Part shown: positions 1 through 8,534 of the stretch, piece after piece
Numbering within the stretch: the first letter of the stretch is position 1
Layout of the letters: each line of letters starts with the position of its first letter
Assembly (NCBI GenBank): GCA_031554725.1
Contig: JAVBUZ010000052.1
Coordinates: 1-32,588 of the forward strand
Reading direction: 5' to 3'
DNA length: 32,588 bases
Origin: JAVBUZ01 sp031554725
GTDB taxonomy: Bacteria > Bacillota > Clostridia > Lachnospirales > Lachnospiraceae
Made by a program: the position numbers and the translations under genes
The notes under the pieces: generated by a model
Seen by the model: only the letters and a program-made list of their open reading frames with translations
What the model was told of the DNA's origin: nothing
Database searches by the model: none

Positions 1-47
1 GATTTTCGTGTTCGGTTTTGAAGGTATGAATCTTCAAACTAACATTT

Positions 48-119
48 TCCTCGATAGCTCAATGGTAGAGCACACGGCTGTTAACCGTGGGGTTGTAGGT
101 TCGAGCCCTACTCGGGGAG
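48..119 (+). tRNA. tRNA-Asn (anticodon GTT)
   Basis: A full cloverleaf can be drawn. The acceptor strand at 48-54 pairs with 112-118 (one G-T wobble) and the discriminator is G at 119. The anticodon stem CACGG/CCGTG closes a seven-base loop with GTT at 80-82. The T arm contains GGTTCGAGCC. CCA is not encoded. A short T-run follows at 121-126, but no hairpin separates the tRNA from the pepD ribosome site 20 bases downstream, so the two may share a transcript. Confidence 0.95.
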
Positions 120-150
120 CTTTTTTATGGAAATATAAGGAGGTAGTGCA

Positions 151-1605
151 ATGGGCGTATTGTCAACACTTAAGCCAAGCAAGGTATTTTATTATTTTGA
201 AGAGATTTGTAAGATTCCACATGGATCAGGAAATGTAGAGAAGATAAGTGATTATTTGGTGAGCTTTGCCAAGGAAAAAAAGCTTTTTTATATTCAGGAC
301 GAGCTAAAGAATGTAATTATTATAAAAGATGCAAGTAAAGGATATGAAGGGGAACCAGCAGTAATTATCCAAGGCCATATGGATATGGTTGCGGTTAAAA
401 AGCCAAATTGTCCAAAGGATATGGCGACAGAGGGACTAGATATAAAAGTAGATGGCGACAAGATTTATGCAGAGGGTACAAGCCTTGGCGGAGATGATGG
501 TATAGCAGTTGCTTATGCATTAGCTTTGTTAGATTCTGAGGAACTAAAGCATCCACGTTTAGAAGTGGTAATAACAGTGGATGAAGAGGTAGGAATGGAT
601 GGCGCAACCGGTATTGATCTATCTATGCTAAAAGGAAACCGTCTATTAAATGTGGATTCGGAAGAGGAAGGGATTTTTCTTACTAGCTGTGCAGGTGGTG
701 TAAGGGTAGATAGTTTTGTTCCTTATGAAGTAAAGAAAAAGACGGGTGTTTCTTACCGTGTTAGTGTAGAAGGGCTTTTGGGCGGTCACTCAGGTGTGGA
801 AATCAATAAGGAGAGAGGAAATTCTAACTGTATTTTCGGACGAATGCTATTTGAAATTACCAAGGAAATTCCTGTTTGTTTAATTGATGTAAATGGTGGG
901 CTTGCAGATAATGCAATACCAAGGCAGACCGTGGCAACTCTTTTGGTTGAACCCAAGGACGTGGATAAATTTAAGGAAATAGTTAGTAAAGTAGAGCGTG
1001 AAGTAAAAGTAGAATTACAGACGAAAGACCCAGATTTTGATGTGACAGTCATAGAAGTTGAGGATGGGGAGTTTGTCTGTGTGGATGAGGAGTCTACAGC
1101 TATGCTTGCTTCCTTTATTCACGCACTTCCAAATGGAGTTCAGGCTATGAGTGCAGATATAGACGGCTTGGTAGAAACTTCTTTAAATCTAGGCATAATG
1201 AAGCTAGAAAAGGATGATCAGGAGCTAATACTTGGATTTGCTTTAAGAAGTAGCTTAGAATCTGCAAAGAAGGCTTTGATTGGAAAGCTACTTGCTCTTA
1301 CAGAATTAGTGGGCGGTGCCTTTGCTACAAGAGGAGATTATCCAGGCTGGGCATATAGAGTAGATTCACCTCTTCGGGATAAAATGATTCGTGTGTATGA
1401 GAGAATGTATGGAGAAACACCAGAGGTTCAGGCTCTACACGCAGGTTTGGAATGTGGGATAATTGCATCGAAGATTAATGATTTAGATGGTATTTCCTTT
1501 GGCCCCAATATGAGTGATATTCATACCACGGAAGAAACCTTGAGTATTTCATCAACCCAAAGAGTATGGGAATATATTGTGACATTACTAGAAGAAAAGG
1601 AATAA
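151..1605 (+). CDS. pepD: Aminoacyl-histidine dipeptidase, PepD-type (M20C)
   Basis: Cytosolic two-zinc metallopeptidase of the M20C family. It hydrolyses dipeptides such as Xaa-His, and some members are broad Cys-Gly or beta-alanyl dipeptidases. The 484 residues match the family length. Visible metal and catalytic motifs are GHMDMV at 75-80 (His76, Asp78), GGDDG at 113-117 (bridging Asp115) and VDEEVGMDGA at 143-152 (general base and zinc Glu). A dimerisation-type lid follows with GGHSGVEI, and HAGLECG near the C-terminus carries the last zinc His. The start follows AAGGAGG at 138-144. The threonine aldolase gene starts 4 bases after its stop, so the two are probably one operon. Confidence 0.92.
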   Translation: MGVLSTLKPSKVFYYFEEICKIPHGSGNVEKISDYLVSFAKEKKLFYIQDELKNVIIIKDASKGYEGEPAVIIQGHMDMVAVKKPNCPKDMATEGLDIKVDGDKIYAEGTSLGGDDGIAVAYALALLDSEELKHPRLEVVITVDEEVGMDGATGIDLSMLKGNRLLNVDSEEEGIFLTSCAGGVRVDSFVPYEVKKKTGVSYRVSVEGLLGGHSGVEINKERGNSNCIFGRMLFEITKEIPVCLIDVNGGLADNAIPRQTVATLLVEPKDVDKFKEIVSKVEREVKVELQTKDPDFDVTVIEVEDGEFVCVDEESTAMLASFIHALPNGVQAMSADIDGLVETSLNLGIMKLEKDDQELILGFALRSSLESAKKALIGKLLALTELVGGAFATRGDYPGWAYRVDSPLRDKMIRVYERMYGETPEVQALHAGLECGIIASKINDLDGISFGPNMSDIHTTEETLSISSTQRVWEYIVTLLEEKE

Positions 1606-1609
1606 AGAA

Positions 1610-2644
1610 ATGATACTATTTCAATCAGATTATACAGAAGGTGCTCATCCGCGGATTATTCAGCGCCTAGTAGAGACAAATTTTGAGCAAACTCCAGGCT
1701 ATGGTGAGGATGAATATTGCGAAAGAGCTAGAAAGCTAATTCAAAGAGAATGTCAGGATGATACCCTAGCGGTGCATTTTTTAGTAGGAGGAACGCAGGC
1801 AAACCTTACGGTTATCGATGCAGCGCTTCGCTCTCACCAAGGCGTTTTGGCAGCAGACAGCGGACATATTAATGTACATGAAACTGGTGCAATTGAAGCA
1901 TGTGGTCACAAAGTATTAGCACTACCTTCAGAGGAGGGAAAGATAAATGCCTCTCAGGTCGAGGCTGCTTACAAAGCTCATATAGAGGATGGTAGCTTTG
2001 AGCATATGGTTCAACCTAAGATGGTTTATATTAGTCAATCAACAGAAATGGGTAGTATATATTCCAAACAGGAATTGATAGAGTTAAATGTTGTATGTAA
2101 AAAGTATGGCTTATATCTATTTGTTGATGGAGCTAGATTGGGCTACGCTTTAGCAGCCCCAGATAATGATTTGACGTTGGCAGACTTAGCGCATTATTGT
2201 GATGTGTTCTATATTGGAGGAACAAAAGTGGGTGCCCTATTTGGTGAGGCCGTAGTGATTAGCAATGATACCTTAAAGGAAGACTTTCGTTATTTTATCA
2301 AGCAAAAGGGCGGAATGCTTGCCAAAGGAAGACTTTTAGGCCTTCAGTTTGAGGAACTATTTATTGATGGTTTATATACAGAGATTTCTGCTCATGCAAT
2401 TCGTATGGCTGAAAAATTGCGTGCAGGAATTGATGAAAAGGGTTATCCTTACTTGGTTCCTAATAGAACCAACCAAATTTTTGTAGTTTTACCAGATGAG
2501 GCGTTGGAAAAGCTAAAGAAAGACTTTGGATATTCCTACATAAATAGAATTGATGAAAAAAATAGTGCAGTTCGTTTTTGTACTAGCTGGGCAACCAAGG
2601 AAGAAAATATAGACAAGCTGATAAGTGCAATAAAAGAATTATAA
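1610..2644 (+). CDS. Low-specificity L-threonine aldolase (PLP fold type I)
   Basis: Cleaves threonine or allo-threonine to glycine and acetaldehyde. The 344 residues cover the full beta-eliminating lyase-like fold. GGTQAN at 60-65 is the phosphate-binding turn. HETGA at 90-94 carries the likely PLP-stacking His. Asp173 in FVDGARL should pair with the pyridine nitrogen, and GGTK (Lys206) is the Schiff-base lysine. The gene starts 4 bases after pepD, with its ribosome site (AAAAGGA) inside the end of pepD, which suggests translational coupling. The pairing of a dipeptidase with a glycine-forming enzyme fits amino-acid catabolism, but this is inference. No terminator is obvious after it, and a new promoter lies at 2678-2706. 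Confidence 0.9.
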   Translation: MILFQSDYTEGAHPRIIQRLVETNFEQTPGYGEDEYCERARKLIQRECQDDTLAVHFLVGGTQANLTVIDAALRSHQGVLAADSGHINVHETGAIEACGHKVLALPSEEGKINASQVEAAYKAHIEDGSFEHMVQPKMVYISQSTEMGSIYSKQELIELNVVCKKYGLYLFVDGARLGYALAAPDNDLTLADLAHYCDVFYIGGTKVGALFGEAVVISNDTLKEDFRYFIKQKGGMLAKGRLLGLQFEELFIDGLYTEISAHAIRMAEKLRAGIDEKGYPYLVPNRTNQIFVVLPDEALEKLKKDFGYSYINRIDEKNSAVRFCTSWATKEENIDKLISAIKEL

Positions 2645-2677
2645 GAAGAAAAAAGTGAGAGCATACACGGTAAATGG

Positions 2678-2706
2678 TTGATTTATCAGAAAAATTGATG
2701 TAAAAT
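2678..2706 (+). promoter_or_regulatory. Sigma-A-type promoter of the chemoreceptor gene
   Basis: TTGATT at 2678-2683, a 17-base spacer and TAAAAT at 2701-2706. The site lies 67 bases upstream of the preferred start at 2773. Confidence 0.55.
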
Positions 2707-2772
2707 TACTCTATTAGCTATATGTTTATGAAGGTAACTTATGGCAGAAGACGGAAAATATGGAGGGATTTT

Positions 2773-4248
2773 ATGACAAAAGAACAAATAGCAAGAGTAA
2801 ATAGGGTTCTGTTTTTATCATTAACAGTAGTTACAGTGTTTATTTTTGTAGGCTTAATGGCACAATTGCAGATGTCAGATTTACCAGCAATTAGCAGTAT
2901 TCTTCCCATGGCTTTAGCAATCGTAAATTATTTGGTGTGTGTTTTATTATTTATAACAAAAAAGCAAAGCTTACTTTTACGTAACTTTGTATCAATTGGA
3001 TTTTTGGTGGTATATGCGTCCATGATGCTTTTAACCAAGTCCAATACCATATATCCTTATATGATTCCGATATTAATCGCCATGCTTTTATATTTGGAAA
3101 AGAAATATGTGCTCATTGATTGTATCGGATTTATTGTTCTGAATTTAGTGAAAGCAGTATCTTTAATAGCTTCAGCGGAGGCTCCAGAATTAGCGATTGA
3201 AGCAGTAATGGTAGAGCTGATTATTACAATAACGGTTTCTTTTGCTTGTCTTGTTGGCGGAAGCATTTTGAGAAAATTTGTTTCGGAGAACAGGGAAGAA
3301 ATTGAATCGGTAGCAAATAAAAATAGTCAGATGGCAACAGATGTTGTTAACTCTGCAAGAGGTGTGTTACAAGATGTGGAAGACATGAAAGCAACCCTTA
3401 CGGATATTGCGGATACTACTGAAATTGTGTGCAACTCCTTAAATGATATTTCCGAAAGCAGTACATCTACGGTAGAAGCGATAGAACAGCAGACGGGAAC
3501 GACTCAAGAAATTCAGAATGTTATTAATGAAACAAGTGAAATAACAAAACGCGCAGTTGATGTGACCAAGAAGACTGGTGAGGTGGTTCGTTCAAGCGTT
3601 GCGACGATGGAAAAACTTAAAGAACAGGCAGATGATTCCATTGTTTCAGGAATAGATATGAAGGCTTCGGCAGAGGAACTTCAAAGAAAGTCAGTAAGTG
3701 TAAAAGACATTACAGACATTATCCTCAGCATTTCTAGTCAGACCAATCTTTTAGCACTGAATGCATCTATAGAGGCAGCTCGTGCTGGTGAGGCTGGTAA
3801 AGGCTTTGCAGTAGTGGCAGAAGAGATTAGGCATTTAGCTGATCAAACGAGACAAGCTACAGAAAATATTTCTACAACCCTTAGTGCTTTAGAGACAGAT
3901 GCAAAAGCAGTTGCAATCAAGGTAGAAACAACGGTAGAGGTTTCTAAACAGCAAAGTGAGTTAATTGGTGCAACAACAGAGCAGTTTAATTTGATTCGTG
4001 ATCAGTTCAAGCAATTGGGAGCAGATATTTCTCAGATTAGTGAAATGATGGAAGTTATTTTAGACTCTAATGACAAGATTGTAGATAGTGTAAGCACCCT
4101 ATCAGCAGGAAGCGAAGAAGTAACAGCTAGTACCCAAGAAGCTTTTAGCATTAGCCAAAGAAATGTAACAGAAGTAGAAGAGTTTGTAAAGGTTATGGAT
4201 CGAGTTAGAGAAACCATTAGTTTACTTGCAGCATATGCAGTTGACTAA
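2773..4248 (+). CDS. Methyl-accepting chemotaxis protein with six-helix membrane N-terminus
   Basis: Membrane chemoreceptor that should signal to CheA/CheW. I start it at 2773 because GGAGGG (2762-2767) lies just upstream; an in-frame ATG at 2722 lacks a ribosome site. The N-terminal ~165 residues form about six hydrophobic helices (roughly 11-31, 38-61, 70-87, 92-108, 112-131, 141-164) with only short loops, so there is no classical extracellular ligand domain. The rest is a long coiled coil with the highly conserved hairpin tip SQTNLLALNASIEAARAG, followed by GKGFAVVAEEIRHLA. No clear HAMP domain and no C-terminal CheR-tethering pentapeptide are seen. Sensing is probably intramembrane or of the membrane state itself (inference). 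It stands alone, followed by a strong terminator. Confidence 0.9.
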   Translation: MTKEQIARVNRVLFLSLTVVTVFIFVGLMAQLQMSDLPAISSILPMALAIVNYLVCVLLFITKKQSLLLRNFVSIGFLVVYASMMLLTKSNTIYPYMIPILIAMLLYLEKKYVLIDCIGFIVLNLVKAVSLIASAEAPELAIEAVMVELIITITVSFACLVGGSILRKFVSENREEIESVANKNSQMATDVVNSARGVLQDVEDMKATLTDIADTTEIVCNSLNDISESSTSTVEAIEQQTGTTQEIQNVINETSEITKRAVDVTKKTGEVVRSSVATMEKLKEQADDSIVSGIDMKASAEELQRKSVSVKDITDIILSISSQTNLLALNASIEAARAGEAGKGFAVVAEEIRHLADQTRQATENISTTLSALETDAKAVAIKVETTVEVSKQQSELIGATTEQFNLIRDQFKQLGADISQISEMMEVILDSNDKIVDSVSTLSAGSEEVTASTQEAFSISQRNVTEVEEFVKVMDRVRETISLLAAYAVD

Positions 4249-4275
4249 AGTGTTGCCAATTACATAGTGTAAAAC

Positions 4276-4320
4276 AGGAAGCTTGAGGAAACAATCGTTT
4301 TCTCAAGCTTCCTATTTTTC
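4276..4320 (+). terminator. Intrinsic terminator after the chemoreceptor gene
   Basis: A 16-bp stem (4276-4291 with 4298-4313, one G-T pair) with a 6-base loop, followed by TATTTTT. Confidence 0.85.
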
Positions 4321-4416
4321 CAAAATAATACATGAGATTCTTAAGATAACACATTCTAGTAAAAATGGGAGGATGATATACTGGTATAAGATTTTATAAG
4401 ATAAAGGAGAAGTGTA

Positions 4417-7400
4417 ATGGGAAACAAGTATTTTGATTATGAACAGGTAAAAAATCCAGAATATTTTGCAGATGGAAGAATAGAAGCACATTCGGACCAT
4501 GCCTACTATGAAAGTGAAGCCGCTTATAAAGGTGGTGACAATAGATTTCGTTATTCTCTAAATGGCTTATGGAAGTTTGCATACGCACCTAACTATCATG
4601 TTAGTATAAAGGGCTTTGAAAAAAGCGAGTATGATTGTAAAACATGGGCAGATATTAGAGTACCTGCACATATTCAGATGGAAGGCTATGATGCTCCTCA
4701 ATATGCCAATGTACAATATCCTTGGGATGGAAGAGAGCAAATTGAAGCAGGACAAATTCCAGAAGAATTTAATCCACTAGCTAATTACGTAAAATACTTT
4801 GACGTTCCAGATTTTATGGTAGGTAAGCCTCTATATATTTCGTTTCAAGGCGTTGAAAGTGCGCTAGCACTTTGGCTAAATGGTGAATTTGTTGGATATA
4901 GTGAAGATACCTTTACTCCATCGGAATTTGATTTAACTCCTTTTGTTAAAGAAGGAGAAAACAAACTGGCAGTAAGCGTATTTAAGTGGTCATCTAGTAG
5001 CTGGTGTGAGGACCAAGACTTTTTCCGTTTTTCAGGTATTTTTAGAGATGTTTATTTATATACAGTTCCAGATGTGCATGTATGGGATGTAAAGGTGGTA
5101 ACCTTATTAGAAGATGATTTTAAGTCAGCGAACCTAAAGCTTAATTTAAAGACAAGCGGAAGTGGTAAGTTTACAGCAAGTCTATTTGACAAAGATGAGC
5201 TTTTGTCCGAAGCAGTCAATACTATAAATGGAGATACAGAAGCGTCTATTTTTGTAAAGGAGCCAAAGCTATGGAGTGCAGAAGTTCCTTATTTATACAC
5301 CCTACATATCAAGGTGTATGACGAGCAAGGAAATCTGATGGAGGTTATCCCGCAAAGAGTAGGCTTCCGTCGTTTTGAAATAAAAAATGCGATTATGTGT
5401 CTAAATGGAAAACGTATTGTTTTTAAGGGCGTTAATAGACATGAATTTTCAGCAAAAACAGGACGTGTTGTTTCAGAAGAGGAAATGATAAAAGACATAG
5501 TAACGATGAAGCAAAATAATATTAATGCAATTCGTACCAGCCATTATCCTAATGACTCAAGGCTTTATCCGCTATGTGATGAATATGGTTTATATATGAT
5601 CGATGAAACAAACTTGGAATCCCATGGTTCTTGGGATCCAGTAGCTAGAGGCATAGCCGACAAGGATGTAGTAGTGCCAGGAAATAAACCAGAGTGGAAT
5701 GCTATGATGCTTGATAGAGTAAATTCCATATATCAAAGAGATAAAAATCATCCAGCAATTCTTTTATGGTCTTGCGGTAATGAATCCTTTGGTGGAACCA
5801 ATATCTATGATATGTCTCAGCTTTTCCGTAAGCTTGATAACACTAGATTAGTGCATTATGAAGGTGTATTTAATGATAGACGCTGCAACGATACCAGTGA
5901 TATAGAGAGTCAGATGTACACATCAGCAGAAGACATCAAGAAGTATTTGGAAAAGGATAGAAGTAAACCTTTTATTTGCTGTGAGTATACACATGCTATG
6001 GGAAATTCCTGCGGTGCTATGCACAAGTATACAGATTTAACAGATACGGAAGCCTCATATCAGGGCGGATTTATCTGGGATTATATTGATCAATCTATTT
6101 ATAAGAAAAACCGCTATGGTGAGGAATTTTTGGCCTATGGCGGAGATTTTGATGATCGTCCTACGGATTTTAACTTTAGTGGAAATGGTATTGCTTATGG
6201 CGGAACAAGAGAGCCATCTCCTAAGATGCAAGAGGTTAAATTCAATTATCAGAATATCAGCGTAGAAATTGAAGCGGATAAAATGACAGTAATGAATAAG
6301 AATCTCTTTGTCGGTACAGAAAGCTTTGCGTGTACCGTAACTTTAGAAAAACAAGGAAAAGAATTAGAGAAGGTAATATTTGAAACGCGGGTTAAACCAT
6401 TAGAAAAAGAAAGCTTTGCTTTACCAGTAACAATACCAGCAGAAGATGGGGAGTATGCGATTACCGTTGTTTTTGCTTTAAAGGAAGATACAATATGGGC
6501 AAAGGCAGGCCACGAGGTAGCATTTGGACAGAGCGTATATCGTAGGGTAGGTGCTAGCCTTAGCAAGGTACTTAAGGATAGCGAAAAAGCAGCAATGAAA
6601 TTAGAAGGAAAGGCGATAGCTGAAAACCAAGGTTGCCCACTTTCCTATGCTCCTGTTTCTATAGCGCAAAAGAAGCCTCTAAAAGTGGTTTACGGAAAGC
6701 TGAACGTTGGGGTAAAAGGTGAGGAATTTGATGCACTATTTTCCTATGTGGTTGGAGGATTGGTTTCTTATCGTTTTGCCGGAAAAGAGATGCTTAAATC
6801 GATACCAAAACCCAACTTTTGGAGAGCACCAATTGATAATGATTGTGGAAATGATATGATGAATCGATACGGCGGCTGGAAATTAGCAAGTATGTATTTG
6901 ACCCATCATGGAGCGACACAGCCAAATCCAGTTATTGAGGAAAAAGAAGACTGCGTAGAAGTTACATTTGAGTACAAGATGCCAACAACTCCAGCTTCAT
7001 TTTGCAAGTTGACTTATGTAGTCTATGGAGATGGAACCATAAAAACAACCTTAAAATACGATCCCATAAGAGAGCTTGCAGATATGCCAGAGTTTGGTGT
7101 GATGCTTAAAGTTGATGCGGACTATGAGAATGTACAGTGGTATGGCATGGGTAAGGATGAAACCTATGCAGATAGAGACAAAGGTGCAAAGCTTGGCATC
7201 TACCAAAACAAGGTAAAGGACAATATGGCACAGTACATGGTTCCTCAGGAATGTGGAAATAAAACGGGAGTACGCTATGCAAAGATAACCAACGAGCGTG
7301 GAAGAGGACTTCTTTTTGTAGGAGATTGTATGAATTTCTCGGCCCTACCTTACACACCGCATGAAATGGAAAATGCGCTACATCCACACGAATTACCACC

Positions 7401-7542
7401 GGTTCACTATACCGTTATTCGTTTGGCAAAAGAACAAATGGGTGTAGGTGGCGACAATAGCTGGGGTGCCCGTACGCATGAAGAATATTTAGTAGATGTT
7501 AGTGGAAAGAAGGAATTTTCTTTCTGGTTTAAAGGGGTATAA
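4417..7542 (+). CDS. lacZ: Beta-galactosidase, GH2 (LacZ-type, long form)
   Basis: Hydrolyses terminal beta-galactosides such as lactose, presumably in the cytosol because no signal peptide is present. At 1041 residues it has the five-domain LacZ layout: jelly-roll sugar-binding domain (about 50-220), Ig-like domain, TIM barrel (about 330-620), second Ig-like domain, and the large C-terminal beta-sandwich (about 750-1035) ending in a typical FWFKG. Catalytic motifs are GVNRHEF, RTSHYPND, the acid-base Glu456 in WSCGNES and the nucleophile Glu523 in CCEYTHAMGNS. The start follows AAGGAG spaced 8 bases from ATG. The gene is monocistronic between two terminators. No lac permease or regulator adjoins it, so lactose uptake is encoded elsewhere. 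Confidence 0.95.
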   Translation: MGNKYFDYEQVKNPEYFADGRIEAHSDHAYYESEAAYKGGDNRFRYSLNGLWKFAYAPNYHVSIKGFEKSEYDCKTWADIRVPAHIQMEGYDAPQYANVQYPWDGREQIEAGQIPEEFNPLANYVKYFDVPDFMVGKPLYISFQGVESALALWLNGEFVGYSEDTFTPSEFDLTPFVKEGENKLAVSVFKWSSSSWCEDQDFFRFSGIFRDVYLYTVPDVHVWDVKVVTLLEDDFKSANLKLNLKTSGSGKFTASLFDKDELLSEAVNTINGDTEASIFVKEPKLWSAEVPYLYTLHIKVYDEQGNLMEVIPQRVGFRRFEIKNAIMCLNGKRIVFKGVNRHEFSAKTGRVVSEEEMIKDIVTMKQNNINAIRTSHYPNDSRLYPLCDEYGLYMIDETNLESHGSWDPVARGIADKDVVVPGNKPEWNAMMLDRVNSIYQRDKNHPAILLWSCGNESFGGTNIYDMSQLFRKLDNTRLVHYEGVFNDRRCNDTSDIESQMYTSAEDIKKYLEKDRSKPFICCEYTHAMGNSCGAMHKYTDLTDTEASYQGGFIWDYIDQSIYKKNRYGEEFLAYGGDFDDRPTDFNFSGNGIAYGGTREPSPKMQEVKFNYQNISVEIEADKMTVMNKNLFVGTESFACTVTLEKQGKELEKVIFETRVKPLEKESFALPVTIPAEDGEYAITVVFALKEDTIWAKAGHEVAFGQSVYRRVGASLSKVLKDSEKAAMKLEGKAIAENQGCPLSYAPVSIAQKKPLKVVYGKLNVGVKGEEFDALFSYVVGGLVSYRFAGKEMLKSIPKPNFWRAPIDNDCGNDMMNRYGGWKLASMYLTHHGATQPNPVIEEKEDCVEVTFEYKMPTTPASFCKLTYVVYGDGTIKTTLKYDPIRELADMPEFGVMLKVDADYENVQWYGMGKDETYADRDKGAKLGIYQNKVKDNMAQYMVPQECGNKTGVRYAKITNERGRGLLFVGDCMNFSALPYTPHEMENALHPHELPPVHYTVIRLAKEQMGVGGDNSWGARTHEEYLVDVSGKKEFSFWFKGV

Positions 7543-7558
7543 ATAGCAAATAAGTAGC

Positions 7559-7592
7559 AGAGAGATTCGCCTTACTGGTGAATCTCTCTTTG
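7559..7592 (+). terminator. Intrinsic terminator after lacZ
   Basis: A 13-bp stem (7559-7571 with 7577-7589, one G-T pair), loop TTACT, and a short T tail. Confidence 0.75.
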
Positions 7593-7633
7593 CACCTAAT
7601 GGTTGCTCATAATTTGATATAGCTTACTTTAAT

Positions 7634-7672
7634 AAAAACAAAATCTGGAAAAATTTCCAGATTTTGTTTTTA
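7634..7672 (-). terminator. Terminator of the minus-strand mini-gene (bidirectional-looking)
   Basis: The inverted repeat 7635-7651/7654-7670 gives a 17-base arm of AAAACAAAATCTGGAAA, with U-rich tails on both strands. It lies just beyond the stop of the small minus-strand ORF at 7698-7769 and so completes that unit. Confidence 0.7.
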
Positions 7673-7697
7673 TGTTTATTATACTTAATTTTAATGA

Positions 7698-7769
7698 TTA
7701 ACAACCGAGATTAAAATATTTACATAAAGCAGCAAATAACTCGGAACAGCTACTGAATTTAAAACACAT
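7698..7769 (-). CDS. Four-cysteine 23-residue peptide, unknown function
   Basis: This small ORF has every element of a real gene. On the minus strand AAGGAGGA lies 7 bases before ATG. A sigma-A-type promoter is upstream and a strong terminator is downstream. The predicted peptide begins MCFKFSSCSELF and ends YFNLGC, with cysteines at positions 2, 8, 16 and 23 and one central hydrophobic stretch. I do not recognise a family. No peptidase, radical-SAM or lanthipeptide enzyme lies next to it, so a modified natural product is not supported here. A secreted or membrane-active signal, a metal-binding peptide, or a regulatory transcript with an incidental ORF are all open. Confidence 0.55.
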   Translation of the reverse strand: MCFKFSSCSELFAALCKYFNLGC

Positions 7770-7820
7770 AGTTTCGTCCTCCTTATTTATTTTTTATTTG
7801 TCTTAGCTAAGTACAAAATG

Positions 7821-7849
7821 ATTGTAACAATTCTGTAACAATTAAACAA
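7821..7849 (-). promoter_or_regulatory. Promoter of the four-cysteine peptide gene with an 11-bp direct repeat
   Basis: Read on the minus strand: TTGTTT (7849-7844), a 17-base spacer, TACAAT (7826-7821). The spacer and -10 region hold a direct repeat, TGTAACAATT on the plus strand at 7823-7832 and again at 7834-7843, one helical turn apart. This is a plausible regulator site. Confidence 0.55.
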
Positions 7850-7921
7850 TAGGAGAATAATGGAAACAACTTTTGAGGTTATTTAAGTGTGTAACAACAA
7901 ACAATAATACTGGTGATGAAT

Positions 7922-8212
7922 ATGAAAAAGGAATATCCAGTAGATGTAATATGTCAGTTTACAGCCGAAGGGAAAATGATACCCATCAAATTTCGGATAA
8001 AGGAAGAGGAATATAAAGAATTCAGAATTATATCTTATAATGAGAAATACAGACATTTGGAATACCGCCAAGGATTTTTGACAGATTATCAAATTGTCAG
8101 TGAAATAGATTATACTTGTAGGGTTTGGGAGGATGAAGAACGAGAGATTGAAAAGGAAGTCTGTTTGCGTTATTGTATGCGAGAAATGCGGTGGCGATAC
8201 TTAATAAAATAA
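7922..8212 (+). CDS. Small conserved-looking protein of unknown function (96 aa)
   Basis: A charged, single-domain cytosolic protein with no membrane segment. I place the start at the third candidate codon, ATG 7922, which has GGTGA upstream; GTG 7913 and ATG 7916 are in frame but have poorer sites. The opening pattern, PVDVICQF followed by EGKMIPIKFRI, and the later IDYTCRVW recall a family of short Clostridia proteins often found near repair genes. I cannot confirm that membership by eye. Cysteines are scattered with no clear metal motif. A strong bidirectional terminator follows the gene. An eight-codon reading frame with an AGGAG site sits upstream at 7860-7886. Confidence 0.6.
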   Translation: MKKEYPVDVICQFTAEGKMIPIKFRIKEEEYKEFRIISYNEKYRHLEYRQGFLTDYQIVSEIDYTCRVWEDEEREIEKEVCLRYCMREMRWRYLIK

Positions 8213-8224
8213 AAGTACAATAAG

Positions 8225-8270
8225 AAAACACGTCAAACCTAGATAAATGCTAGGCTTGACGTGTTTTGCG
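8225..8270. terminator. Bidirectional terminator between the small protein gene and tRNA-Pro
   Basis: Two 18-base arms (8225-8242 and 8250-8267) pair with one mismatch around a 7-base loop. The arms begin AAAA and end TTTT, so each strand sees a U tail. This serves the convergent genes on both sides. Confidence 0.85.
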
Positions 8271-8284
8271 CTTGTAGCGTATAA

Positions 8285-8359
8285 TCGGAGTGACAAGATT
8301 CGAACTTGCGACCTCTGCCTCCCTAAGACAGCGCTCTAACCAAACTGAGCCACACCCCG
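8285..8359 (-). tRNA. tRNA-Pro (anticodon AGG)
   Basis: On the minus strand the acceptor CGGGGTG pairs with CACTCCG, and the discriminator is A. The D stem is GCTC/GAGC. The anticodon stem CTGTC/GGCAG closes the loop TTAGGGA, placing AGG at plus positions 8322-8324. The T arm carries TTCGAAT. CCA is not encoded. The variable loop is short, so this is not tRNA-Leu or tRNA-Ser. A perfect TATAAT lies 13 bases upstream. A34 is uncommon in bacteria outside tRNA-Arg(ACG). Confidence 0.9.
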
Positions 8360-8372
8360 TGACATGGATAAT

Positions 8373-8378
8373 ATTATA
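8373..8378 (-). promoter_or_regulatory. -10 box of the tRNA-Pro promoter
   Basis: A perfect TATAAT on the minus strand, 13 bases before the tRNA 5' end. No good -35 box is seen at the usual distance. Confidence 0.5.
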
Positions 8379-8534
8379 GCGAAAGAATCTTTGATTCTTG
8401 AGTACAATGGGCACGAACGTTGAATAAGCTTCGCCGACGCTCTCTGCCAACGCTCATTATATCGCGTTTTATAGGTAAAAGCAAGACAGAAAATGAAATC
8501 ATGAGGAAGATTTTGGAAAGGCGCAGGTTTAAAA

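Noticed and set aside
17..38. Small hairpin TTTGAAG/CTTCAAA before tRNA-Asn
   Set aside because: Seven pairs without a T-run. Not a convincing terminator, and upstream context is missing.
7860..7886. Eight-codon ORF (METTFEVI) with an AGGAG site upstream of the 96-residue protein gene
   Set aside because: Too short to test by eye, and the SD spacing is tight. It may be a leader peptide but nothing else supports it.
8400..8534. Possible RNA structure between tRNA-Pro and the Nudix gene
   Set aside because: Some short inverted repeats (around GACGCTCTCTGCC) but no recognisable class and no T-run.
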